Source: Alitta virens (lineage: Eukaryota; Annelida; Polychaeta; Phyllodocida; Nereididae). Taken from it: 64,000 nucleotides of DNA. How positions within the stretch are numbered: the first letter of the stretch is position 1; every line of letters starts with the position of its first letter. Below the pieces are notes generated by a model. The model did no database searches, had not been told where the DNA came from, and saw nothing but the letters and a program-made list of their open reading frames with translations. Shown piece after piece: positions 46,496 to 57,599 of the stretch. Location of the stretch: the NCBI GenBank assembly GCA_932294295.1, contig OW028574.1, positions 51,582,797 to 51,646,796 of the forward strand. The letters are read 5' to 3'. A program made the translations under genes and the position numbers.

Positions 46496-49400
46496 TTATA
46501 AGGTATTTGATAGGGAAGCAGAATGTAGCCAGAATTTGTTATTCACTTTTGTTTTCTCCTTTGTAATACGCTTCCCACATAAGGGCATGTTCAGTCCCAT
46601 AGTGTATATCTCACTGCTCCTTTGACCAATTGTCTGTTGTTCATACAAAGTCCATGGCTTCTGCCGAGGCTCTGACCTCTGTTCACAACCAGCAAATATG
46701 AACACAAATGGCGTAGGCTGATGTTTAATTAATGGTGAGTTTTCAAACACAGTCAACCTGTCATGTTGATTTTTCAAACTCTGTTTCCTACGCCTTTTTG
46801 GATCTGATCTTGCAGGAAAGTCTGATTTGTGGGTAGAAGGGGAGCCTTTTCCAGGCTTCTTTGGTCTCTTGAATATAGTCAGTTTAATTCCTTTGGAATC
46901 ATCTGAAGTTTTTACAGTCAAATCAGTATCGAAGAAAGCTGCACTTTCGTCTGACCCACCAGAACGCTCGGACCTGGAAGATTTCTCGGACTGGTCATCC
47001 ACATCATCCTCTTCTTTCTTTGCTTGTAAGAAATGTTGTAACAATTCTTCACCTGATTTCCTACTGTCATCGTCAGCTAACGATACTTCGGGAAGTAGTC
47101 GGACTTGAGTGAAACGATTCTTAACAACATTAATAGCTAATCTTGATGCTAAGGCATCTCCGAAGTAGCTGTAAAGGTCGTTATAGATTGCAGCAAGTTC
47201 TTCCTCAGCACTTTTACTTTCTGGTATTTGTAGAACACTGCCAAGAAGGTCTTTACTATCCTGGTCCTCCGGTAGTTGGATCACTGGACCTAGTAGATCC
47301 TGCATCTGGTGTTTTGAGTCCAGCACAGGGATAGGGCCAGATGGACTCAATAATGTGGTTGGTATCTCTGTTGTAGGCGTCATCAGCAAACCATCAGGAG
47401 GAGAATCAGTGTCTGTGCCCTCAATTTGCCCTTCAAAACCATGGAGTAGCCTGTGTTGGCGAGACCTGACCACCAGTTCAGCTCCAAGCTTAAATGACAA
47501 AAACATCATATTCAATATAATGTAGGATTATAACAAGTATCAAGTAAATTAATTGGTTAAGCTAACTGACTGCAATACACATAATATTGATATTAAAGTA
47601 AATATTTAGAACATGTAATTTCTCATTACTTACCAAAATAGCACCGTATACTTTTGAAGCATCCATTTTCAACAACACACCATCTTTATGTGATGCTGTA
47701 GACAAATCTTCCAGCTCTGACTGTAGGTGTGGCCAGTATTTTGCAAGATGGGTAAGGAGCACTTCCTCAGTGGCCTGAAACAGAGGGACATTTTACAATA
47801 CAATACAAAAAAAGACATCAAACAGTATCTCGTGTTCATACTGCATAATGCACCTTTTATATATCCTTCACTTCTGTAATACCCTGAAACTCAGTCAATA
47901 TTAAATATCTCCCCATTTGAACTGAAACTTATTCAGGAGTTGGAGAAGAAGATATTTCTCTAGTCAGTCAGTACAGTACATCTCAATGATCTCACCTTGG
48001 TACCTAGTGCAATGAGACCCATAATAGCTCCATAATGACTGCAGAATGGTCTTGTGTTGTCATACAGGACATCTTTTAAGGCCTTTATGTTCTGTCTCCG
48101 AAGATGATTGACAGGGCTATTCCAGTCCCTGAAACACCAAATTTGCATTGTTACACTACATTTACAGTATGAACTATTCAAATAAAAATAACTACACAGC
48201 AAGCACTGGTGTTCTACATCAGGAAGAGCTGTAATAACAAGCTTTATTTCTTGATGTACCAGTCATTTATTAAATAATTTGTGCTTATATCATACCGCGT
48301 TATTTGGGCCAAAAGACGTGCTGCATAATCGCGTAGAGTCCAATGGTCATTCGATGGATTAATAGATGCTGCAAGAGGCTCAAGGAGGCAGAACATGACT
48401 CCTTGAACAAGCATATTCAGCTGTAAGAAACAAAATACAGATATTTAAATATTATTTTAAATGAAATGTTTGGTCATATCTTCTCAGAGAATGTGATAAA
48501 CAATATTACAAACTTACAAAGGGTCGAGGTTCCAAGTACAGAGACTTGTTGCTAACTAATGCCTTCACTGTATGAAGAAGCTTACTCAATTGTGAGACAT
48601 CATGACTGACTGTTTTAACCTGAAATTAATCATATGTATATTTAATAATGGCAATTCAACTCCACATTTTGTCTCCTAAAATTGTAAATATTACTTTTTA
48701 AATAACATACCCCATTTGCCACAAAGCTCACAAAATATGGAAGTAAAGGTGAAATCTTTGTGTTTGACTTCAGGTCAGTAAGGGCAAACTGTAAAGTAAA
48801 AAGCACATGCTGAATGAAAGAAACAGAACTGTAAAGAGTGTAAAATCTAAGGAAAGAGGAATGACTGTTTTTATGTAAAACGTTTATAAATGAAACGTGA
48901 TATTTCAAAATCACCTTAATCAGTTCCACATCAGACCCAAGAATAGCCTTTGTTATGTTGTTGTAGTAATTTAGTAAATCTTGGCTAACTGGCTTATTTT
49001 TGCTTGCTTGATCTGCAATATCAAAGGCAAAGCATAGAATTAGTGCAAACATAAATTTTACAATTCATGTTGCTTTCCCTTTAAATTTACTTGCATTGGT
49101 TGAAACTTACCTTGAGTAAAGCTGTTCCCTCGTGGTATTCCTTCCACAGCAAGCCAGTGGGCTGAGAGTTTGTGAAAGAAAATTGATATTACGACTTTGG
49201 TAATCCCTGTGTCCATTGCAATTTAATCAGAAAATTCATGGAGTTGTTAGTTACTGAAGCAGTTAATAAAACACACCATGCTAGGCTTTAGCTGGCCGTT
49301 CACCAAATCGCTAATTGCTAAACAAAATCAAAATGGGCGAAATGTGTTTTGCTGTGATTTGCCAAACTGGCGAAAGGTCGTGCAGTTAACAGTTAATCAG

Positions 49401-51137
49401 ACTGATCAGATGGCGCCCAGCACCACACTGATCAGGTGGCGCCTTCTAGCATTACATCTCATAACTATGTATTTGGCTACACAAAAACAATTTTGGCTAA
49501 AGGAAATTACATTGCTTCAGCCAAACTGGCTGAAGGATAAAAATGACCAGCTAAAGTGTAGACACAGGCACATGACTTACCTTTTATTGTTGTCTGTCCT
49601 TGTTGACAAGGAATGTATGGCTTCTCCACATACTCAGCTAATTTGATATCTGGGTCATCGGGAAAGAAAATTTCACCCTCCTTAGTCTGTTTAAATGGCG
49701 CAGAACCCTGACCCTCTTGAGAACAATGGCCAAGAATTGGCTGTGGAAACAATAACATATAGGGTAATATGAAGCTCCCCTAGGGCCATTATTGCAAATC
49801 TCCCCTCGCCGCCAATAATCGTCCTTCGCATTTACCACAAATATTTGCGGTAAACAATGCGATTATTCGCCCTTTAATAATACGAATAATCGCACTTATG
49901 ACATCCGGAGACTTCAAGTCAAATGGTCCCAAGCGATTTCGTTCAGGACGTTTTACTTCGAAATAAATACATTAAAACAGTGGAAATGATTGAAATAAAT
50001 TAATTAAAGGTAAAAAGATTTAGAATTAATAATAGCTAGGGTTTAATCACCGCCGCCCGCCCGCCGCTAATTACAATCTTCTTGGTGCTAATTACAATCT
50101 CCTGGGTGCTAATTACAATCTCCTGGGTTCTAATTGCCATTACTAGTTTAATCACAGCAGACAATACTCCTGTTATTAAAAGGAACTTCATGCGCCCGAA
50201 AACGAGACGAAGCGTAGAGACGTAATATTTAATAAACAAATATGGGCGGCCTAAAGGTATCCTTCGCGCATCATGATAATCAGGGCTTATAGATTACCTC
50301 TTACATCAGTCGCTTCTGATGTTCATGTTGTCTAAGGCTTTTCGAACGTTTCGGGAATTGGACATTTTGGTTTTCTGACGTTTTGACTTGACATCTAACA
50401 ACATAAACAACATAAGTTAAACACGAAGGGCGATTTTTAAAATGCGAAGATGGGGGCGAGGGGCGAAACAAGATTATGGCAAAATGCGAAGATTGGGGGC
50501 GAGGGGCAAAACAAGATTATGGCCCCAGGGGAGCTTCATAGTTACCACTGGTTACACAAAATAATAATTTAAGATTCAACTGGACTTAACCAATATATAG
50601 ATATAAATATATATATACATACATACTGCAACAGATTTTAATAAATACCTGGACATCACTCATCCGAAGAGCTTTATTGAAATCTTCTGCGATGAGGCGA
50701 CGTCTTTTTGCATGTCTCATGAACTGGCATCCATTCTGAATATGCAATGACATTGGTTAATATTAGGCATGACCAGAATTTGACAAAAGGCAACTTGACA
50801 CACCCTCCTCCCTCCCTTTTTTGGTGGGGAGGAGGTATGTACTAATAATATAGCTAGAGAATCATTGAAAGTGATGGGACTGTCAGCAGTGCCAGTGGGG
50901 TTGCGCAAGTGGCAGTTTGAGTTATGAGTAATATGTGGTAGTGATTGAATTCATCACTAAGCTACTACATTATATAGTGTGCAGGGTTCTTACTTGCAAT
51001 GCCTCACGCAGTCTGTAAACAGCGTCTTCAGCAAGCAAATTGACAACTTCATCTGTGAGGCCGGTATAGCCGACTGATTCGGCGTAAGCTCTGACAGAGT
51101 CTTTGCTAAGGATGGCGTATTTCTTTTCTTCAGCCAT
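46496..51137 (-). CDS. TAF6L: TAF6-like RNA polymerase II factor, SAGA/PCAF complex subunit (TAF6L)
   Basis: Eleven exons with consistent phases give 703 residues: 51137-50994, 50735-50649, 49740-49581, 49161-49111, 49012-48915, 48788-48711, 48619-48518, 48420-48296, 48128-47996, 47774-47634, 47488-46496. Exons 1-2 encode the histone fold (SKDSVRAYAESVGYTGL; NLLAEDAVYRLREALQ; QFMRHAKRRRLIAEDFNKAL). Exons 5-10 encode the TAF6C HEAT-like domain (LLEPLAASINPSNDHWTLRD; RPFCSHYGAIMGLIALG; VYGAIL). A long acidic/serine tail in exon 11 keeps the late TAF6L-like motif FVFIFAGCEQR. It is TAF6L rather than TAF6 because of the EGEIFFPDDPDIKLAEYVE and QPILGHCSQE segments. It is nuclear and scaffolds the histone-acetyltransferase coactivator. 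Two MITE-like elements sit in introns 2 and 3, close to splice sites. Confidence 0.94.
49281..49561. mobile_element. 280-bp MITE in TAF6L intron 3
   Basis: The left CTAGGCTTTAGCTGGCCGTT and right ATGACCAGCTAAAGTGTAG are inverted repeats with a few mismatches. The interior has repeated GATCAGRTGGCGCC units. Its edge lies 19 bases from the exon end at 49581, that is, just inside the donor of exon 3. Confidence 0.7.
49770..50538. mobile_element. 769-bp TIR element with TA target duplication in TAF6L intron 2
   Basis: The ends TGAAGCTCCCCT(A/G)GGGCCAT are inverted and flanked by TA on both sides (49768-49769 and 50539-50540). This suggests a mariner-type or related non-autonomous transposon. Subterminal GGGGCGAGGGGC(G/A)AAACAAG is duplicated at the right end. 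The interior has three to four copies of a 21-base GCTAATTACAATCTCCTGGG unit (about 50079-50140). It starts 30 bases from the acceptor of exon 3. No transposase is seen. Confidence 0.75.
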
Positions 51138-51233
51138 TACTCGGTAATTAAAACATCTCACATCAAGTATGCAATGTGTTTCTGTACGGCAAATCAATTT
51201 ATGTGAACTCGAAAATGCTCTGCTTCAACTTTT

Positions 51234-51246
51234 GCCACCATCTTTG
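51234..51246 (-). promoter_or_regulatory. YY1-like element upstream of TAF6L
   Basis: On the minus strand CAAAGATGGTGGC resembles the AAGATGGCGGC YY1 motif common near start sites of TATA-less animal housekeeping genes. It lies about 100 bases upstream of the TAF6L ATG. Confidence 0.35.
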
Positions 51247-51259
51247 ACGCACTGCATTG

Positions 51260-53280
51260 TTGGCTTTTAAGGGGAATTAATTATTAATAATTTAGACTTT
51301 TTTTGGACTATTCTTTCCACTGAGTTTGTACATAATGAAAAATACCTGTCTTAATAACTTTGTAAATGATAAATCTCGTAATTAAAATAATCAACTCAGT
51401 TTATACAGCGAACCTGGCGGTCACCGAAGGAACAATTTAGAGAGGTCAAGGCTAACTGCATAGGGTGCACGCTTGTCTGCATCACTACACTGCTGAGAGA
51501 TCCAGGGCAGGACTTGTTTTTGTTGCTCAGAAGCAGTTGACCTGTCCAAATTATTCAGTATAACTAGATTATTTGGTAAGTGTCATTTATTTGCATCCAA
51601 AAATTACTGACTGTTCATGCAGTGTTCCACTATTTGGGATGGATCCATGCCCATGGACCATGGAGTCTGAATGATGAAGCCCGTCATCTACAATACATCA
51701 TGGGCATGGAAAACATTTCGATGCTTGTTGGTTTTGATCAATTAGTTTGGGAAATTATGAAATTCAAGTGTAATTGTGTTGGCGGGGTGGCCAATTTCAA
51801 TGACCCCGAATGTACTGTACAGCAATTCACCCACTGAAGCATCAGATGCTAGATGTCAGGTCAAAGAAAGTGGGGGACATTTAGAAATAGATAATCATTT
51901 ATATATATGCTAATCTTGGTAAATAATATACACAGTTATATAATTGAAAAATGTAATTGTAAGGTAGATCTAAGTTCAGAATTGGTTTAAAAGCCCATAG
52001 TGAATCGGAAAAGAGACACCATTTAATTGGTATTGGCGCAATAATGGCCCGGGTTCAAACCCCGGTATAGGTAGGTATAGGTACTATTTAACCACAATTA
52101 CACAGAATGGTTTTAACGTCACGTTACAATAAAAAGTATATATATTAAATTTATAGGTTAACATGTAGTGTAGATGTACCTAATTATGTGATGAGCTTAA
52201 TAACGTGATTGCCCTCCACCCCTAATAAACAAATTTAATTCAAGCAGCTGTGAATTAAGGTTGCAGATTTTCACGGAATAACATTTTCTCAACGTCAAAT
52301 TGTCACTCACTCCATGCACGGCGATCTTTGCCCACAGAAAAATGCGGAATAAGGGTCTCATGGAGTTAAGGGAGTTAGTGTTGTGTTTTAATGTTGATGA
52401 ATAACTCTTAACACAGAGTATAGCTTGGCATAGAAAGGGTGGCTTTTAATCCAACATATAATGCAGTGTATGTCATGTAATGGTACAAGTATCAAGCTCA
52501 GCTACAGCTGGTAAACTGATTACACTTAAGGTTACACAAGTATTTCAAAGCCCCTTTTTCCAGGGGTCTGTTTACTATTGGTTCACTCTACTCCAGTACA
52601 CATATACATGGCCTGTTCTTATTGGCTTGTGCCTTGGGGTGGACAGTGGTCACTACCCCTTTTTATGGTTCACTTATCTTTGCTTAAGTTCTGTTAGACT
52701 TTAACTGCCTTAAAGCAGGCTTGCTTAAAGTTCTTATTACTGAACTCTTAAGTCATAGTTCAGTAATACATAATAGATTGATATTTAGTTACATTAATAC
52801 ATTTTTGACTATATGACATTAGGTAGACATGCTGTGTGGTGGAACAATGTGGAATATTTACATGTATTGATACCTGTAGATGGTTTTGGAATTCCAATAT
52901 GCACACACTGTGCATTAAGGTGATTTGGAAAAGATTTTAAAAAAAGTTGGCTAACTAGATCATGTAGATGTTAAAGCAAATTTTGTCTATAGATGTATGA
53001 TTTAGAATTAAGCAAATTTGGTCCATATATGATGTAGTACTTATTATAGTACTGTAGCATTTATCATGCACAGATGTAGATTAGGAGCTATTATCATTCA
53101 TTAGAAGTATTATTAAGTACAAGTGGAATCTGATGGATTCTCTGATTGGCCTTGAGAGGTGATGTCTTGATGGCAATATTTTTGTGGACCTTGACTGGAG
53201 AGTAAGATCTGTGTCTGTTAATGTCTAATGTCTCAATGCTACTGGGTCTGAAGCTTAGTCAGCTTATATGACCAGCTGCC
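51260..53280. other. Intergenic sequence with repeat remnants
   Basis: No convincing gene. A B-box-like CCGGGTTCAAACCCCGG at about 52050 is probably a SINE remnant without its A box. An open frame at 51580-51837 lacks similarity or clear splice context, and 51648-51710 includes the inverted pair CCATGCCCATG/CATGGGCATGG. Confidence 0.45.
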
Positions 53281-53339
53281 AGAGGCAGACGTAATGAGAT
53301 GATAAGGCTTGGAGTCCACACCATGTTACACATTTACAC

Positions 53340-53535
53340 CATGGGTGGGGTCTTTTACTTGCCTCAGCATAGACATCGAGTACAAGGCACCTCCAATTTG
53401 AATTCTTATGTGTCGACATCCAGCTGGGATGTAGCTCATGAATAGTGCCCAGTCATGGGATCAAACCCGGGCCCCAGCACCTTCAGCAGAGCTGGCCAAT
53501 GTGGAATTGGCGGATGCCTTAACCATTAGGTTGTG
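53340..53535 (-). mobile_element. tRNA-derived SINE of a second family, minus strand
   Basis: On the minus strand TAATGGTTAAGGCATCCGCC (A box) is followed about 45 bases later by GGGTTTGATCCC (B box). A body ending near GCAAGTAAAAGACCCCACCC follows. The spacing fits a pol III tRNA-type promoter. Target duplications are not clear. It differs from the SINE at 15.6 and 17.2 kb. Confidence 0.6.
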
Positions 53536-53799
53536 ACAACTTCATCTTTGTTTTTATATTGTCTCAGATTTCAGTATTCTGCAAAGCAGTAATGACTTAA
53601 TCAGTTACTTGGCTTGCTGTTTCCATGGACATGCTGTCTCCAACTACGTGTGATCTAATGTAATAGAAAGTTGTGATTTAAAGATATTTTTGAACTAGGC
53701 AGAATCATTGAGAATGGTGTTGAGGTGTTCAAGGGTGCTAGGTTGTGTTCTGTGGTTAAGATCTTGGTGCTTTAATATATAACTTTATTACCTCCTAGT

Positions 53800-54115
53800 C
53801 AAAGGACAGGCAGCGGCCTAATAGAGGCCAACATAGGCCGTCCAGTTGACATGCTACAGTATGACAGCCAACTTTAAAAGGATGTCGACCATGGGCTGTG
53901 GGAGGAGAGTGGGCTAACATTGTGCCAACCAAACTGTGGGCTAACTTTATGCTAGGCCAACAGTGGGCCAACCAGACAGTGGGCAGACAGCTGATATAGG
54001 GTGGACTTTGGATGTTCATCCAAGGGTGGACTTAAAACGGTGGACTGACAAGATAGTGGGCCAGCACTGGGTGGACAGTGGACAAACATGGTGTTGGCCC
54101 ATTGTCTCGTCAACT
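53800..54115. repeat. GTGGGC/GGCCAAC degenerate repeat patch
   Basis: Many short variants of GTGGGC(T/C)AAC, GGCCAACA and GGGTGGACTT follow each other in both orientations over about 300 bases. This looks like subterminal repeat arrays of a DNA transposon whose ends I could not define. It is compositionally distinct from the AT-rich flanks. Confidence 0.5.
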
Positions 54116-56042
54116 CAGTGAACTCCATCATCTACTAAGCTGCTAAGTCAGCAGATAGCAATGTGATGTCGGCCTGATGTATGGCCAATTTTAGTAGAAT
54201 CATATTAATGTGTTACATTTGTATTATTAATTTTGCTCATCTGATTGATGCCAAATCTTCATTTGGCCAGAAGATTCTGACAATCTTTTTGAAATTTAAA
54301 AAACAATACCTTACATAATGAAAAAGAAAAATGCCTGATGAATTTGTGGAGATTATTAATTAAAATTAACGAAATTGACAACTGCGCTACTTTTTACAAG
54401 TTTGGATTGAGTAAAGCGTTTGAGGCAAATGAATAGGGTGAGCAGGGATTAAGAGAGTTATCAGGTAGTTGTCATTGTATGTTGAAGTGGTCATGACCAC
54501 AGGAAAGTTGTCAGCTCTGAATAAACACCAGTGTTCTCATGAAACTAGTAGGCCTAAACAGAAGGTCTTGGATTTGGTAGAACATTTCACAAATGAAATT
54601 TATAGAAGTGTTGTTGTGATGTCACCATGTTATGTTGTTTGCCCAAAAAATAGGTTATTCTAGGCAGGGTCTTGAAGATTGGTTCTGCGGCAAGTTTTAT
54701 ATATTTTTCATTATGTCACATGGTCAGTTGTGGTGGGTTGCTTGGACTTAGTGTAGTCAGTTGGATTGAACAAACAGTAAGTAATCAGTAGTGTATCTGA
54801 TAAAATCCATTTATTGAAACGAACAAATTGCACTTGCGAACCAGCAGTCCTTAACCCATTGTGTCAGAGAGCAATGTCCAGTTATTGCGAACATTATTGT
54901 TATTGTCACGTACACTTTTATTCTTATGAGGGCGAAAAGAGAACTTTGTAAATATGTTGTTTTGACCTGACCTCTATTCAAGTCTCTTGCCAGTCAGTGA
55001 GACTGAGTAAATCATTTTAAACTGGGTTTAGAGTAATCAATATTGTCCTTGACCTAGAAGAGTGGCCATAAAATATGACCTGTTCAGAGCCTGAATGATT
55101 AATGATCATGATGATGATCCTATATTACTATTATAAGATCTAATATTTTAAATTTTTAAATTCAAGACAACTGTACAAATTAATGTTTATTATAAATGTT
55201 TTATTCTGCACTGAATGACTGGGGCAACCTTACGCTGCATGTGTTTTATTTTAAACCTTTTATTTGTCTATGGTATACTCAATAAAGGAAAAAAGAAAAA
55301 GAAAAATCGAACAAAAGAGGATCTCGGTAGCGACTCACCACATCGTTCGCCATTGGCTAGTGAACTCTTAATGGCTAAAGGCATTGACCTTGGAGTCGCC
55401 ACTGTGGCTAAATTGTTTTCTATTCTCTATTATTGAACAATTGTCAATTGACCTGATTGATCATCGACTGTAAGCCACTGAGTGTCCAGTGTTAATTGCA
55501 ATTCAGCATCACAAGTTCCAAAATGAATAAGAAGCATTAAATCAATTGAGACAAAGGCAGTTATCCTTAAGTTATGTTAGAAGCCTTAGTTAAAAAACAA
55601 ACAGGTTGAAAAAAAAAAAAAAAGCCTTCTGAAGTTCTGTAACAATTTATTTCCAACACATTTTTCATTGCATTGCAATTGGCATTTCAAAATTTTTCAG
55701 ATGTCTATCCTAAATTATATTTTCTCTAAATGATGCTAAATTTCTTGCAAGTACTTTAGTAATAACAATTTCCATTTAATGTCAAAAATGAATGTTTATC
55801 AACTTCCTGTCAAAAACGTTGGATGAACATCCAAGCAAAAACAAACAACAAAGATGTTGAGTAACTAACAGATCTGAAAAATGTGGCTCCTAAGGTAGAA
55901 ATGTGGCGGTCTGATGACAGGATTAGCCATAGTGGCTGATGATTTAAAAAATCTACTGAGATCCCTGAGCATCTGTACACATCAGTTCTCTATGTTCATT
56001 AGGATTTAATCCTATGTTGGATGTTGGATAAGCGATAAAATA
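54116..56042. other. Intergenic sequence, nothing recognised
   Basis: AT-rich. Short open frames have no supporting similarity or splice context. A 16-base A run lies near 55610. It may include distal regulatory DNA, but the sequence gives no sign of it. Confidence 0.4.
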
Positions 56043-56105
56043 TGTTGGAAGTCTCTGCACTCAGCATGAGTATGATGAGCTGACTGAATAATCATGGATA
56101 ATTAT
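56043..56105 (+). repeat. Local direct duplication, copy 1 (copy 2 at 56465-56527)
   Basis: TGTTGGAAGTCTCTGCACTC and the following roughly 43 bases recur almost perfectly at 56465-56527. The preceding TTGGATAAGCG / TGGTGGATAAGTGG is also partly shared. The copies are 422 bases apart. Confidence 0.8.
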
Positions 56106-56464
56106 AGGTGTAAAGTTTGATATTTTGTTCCAAGTTTGGGTATGCTTTTGTCAACGTGACTTGTATGTTTTGTAGACGGATAAAGTTTACTGTATCAGTG
56201 GGTCATACAAGACTGTATATTGAGTTGTCAATTGACTTGGCCAGTTCTCAGTCCAATGAGGTTAGAGTTATGTAACAGGAGGCCCAGAGAATTTCGTGTG
56301 TGGTATTGGAATTGATGTTAAGGTAATCAATATTTGATTAGGTATTTAATACAGGTCTATGTAATTATGACAATTTAAGGCTGTATCATGTGTATGTCCC
56401 CATAGTGTTGACTTACCGCTTACCTGCTTATTATGTTGGACTATTGGTGGATAAGTGGTTAAAT

Positions 56465-56527
56465 GTGTTGGAAGTCTCTGCACTCAGCATGAGTATGATG
56501 AGCTGACTGAATAATCATGGATAACTA
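56465..56527 (+). repeat. Local direct duplication, copy 2
   Basis: Near-identical to 56043-56105 through the ATAATCATGGATAA end, diverging on both sides. The high identity implies a recent duplication or insertion of the same repeat twice. Confidence 0.8.
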
Positions 56528-56931
56528 TTACTATTGGTGGGATCTATTACGTCTACTTGCCTCATTGTTAAAAATGGCACAGGTCATTCTCAATCTTGTT
56601 GAGTATCATCGTATTCCTAATTATTAATTAGGAATAAGTTAAGAGGACATCATGTTATGAACTATGAAATGATGCGAAATTTCCTTAAAATAAATATTTC
56701 AAATTCAACCCAAAGTGATTTCACACAAGTCATCATTTATCACTAGGAAGTAATAGGCTAACCATTGACCATTGTTGACTAAATCAGAAAATGTTCCAGC
56801 TCAGCGTTAGGTACTGGTCTGGTCCAGTTTAGAGACCAAAGCTATGATTTATTACAGGCTTTAGCCCCATATGGGACTGGCTTGCGCTCTCTGTTCGGGC
56901 TGATAACAGGCTTCTATACCACATACCTGCG

Positions 56932-57200
56932 CAGGGGCGGCTCCAGGAATTTCGGTTTGGGGGGGGGGGGGCGGCCAGTCACATGACATTGACAAAGCTA
57001 GTTATTCATTCCATGAATATCGTATAAAAATGTTGTTGTAACCTATCGAATACAAAATAAAGTAAGTCTTGTTTGTCCATGGAAACAAGAGTCTACTCTT
57101 GTCTCCATGGCTTGTCACCACTGACCTATAATATAGGTCAGTGTTTGTCACACTCCCGCTCGGCGTATGTTTAGGGGGGGGGGGGGGAGGCGCACGCCTT
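56932..57200. other. Possible hAT-type MITE with long G runs
   Basis: CAGGGGCGGCTCCAGGAATT is a wording often found at ends of hAT-like MITEs in animals. It is followed by a 13-base G run (56959-56971). A second G run of 14 (57174-57187) follows GTATGTTTA. A matching inverted right end is not found, so the call is tentative. Confidence 0.35.
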
Positions 57201-57359
57201 TTTATTGTGCCGATGTATTAAATATTTTTAGTAAACAAAGAAATATTTGTCGAAGTACTATAGATTTCATCACTATATGAACATCAATTGCAATAGCTGT
57301 GTGCAGTGTATGAGCAGTTCTAAAGTGTTGGTGATTGGGTAATTGTTCAGCTTTGTGTA

Positions 57360-57575
57360 ATGACTGACGAGAAAAAATTTCTGCTTTCTCTCATGGAGTC
57401 TCTAGGGACTCCATGGTTCTCTTACACTGGATTACCTAACAATGCAATGAGACCAATGGTCACTTCAGTTCGGACAGTACGCCATAAGCATTATGAAGGA
57501 GCTGCTGATTCTATAATTCCGGTGGATCACCCTGAGCACGTCTCGCAGTCTGTCACAGACCCAGCAGACGATTGA
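57360..57575 (+). CDS. Short hypothetical ORF of 71 codons
   Basis: An uninterrupted ATG-to-stop frame encodes a hydrophilic peptide (MTDEKKFLLSLMESL... ending SVTDPADD). Its balanced composition is slightly more gene-like than the surrounding frames. There is no known domain and no clear splice partner. It overlaps a palindrome (CATGGAGTC...GACTCCATG, 57394-57417). It may be a single-exon small protein, a transposon fragment or chance. Confidence 0.2.
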   Translation: MTDEKKFLLSLMESLGTPWFSYTGLPNNAMRPMVTSVRTVRHKHYEGAADSIIPVDHPEHVSQSVTDPADD

Positions 57576-57599
57576 TCATTCAATCAGATGCCTTTGCAT

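Noticed and set aside
51580..51837. 85-codon ORF upstream of TAF6L
   Set aside because: No similarity, no clear splice sites, and it lies in a palindrome-bearing intergenic stretch. I judged it chance.
52035..52070. tRNA gene from the CCGGGTTCAAACCCCGG motif
   Set aside because: Only a B-box-like stem is visible, without an A box or acceptor stem at the right distance.
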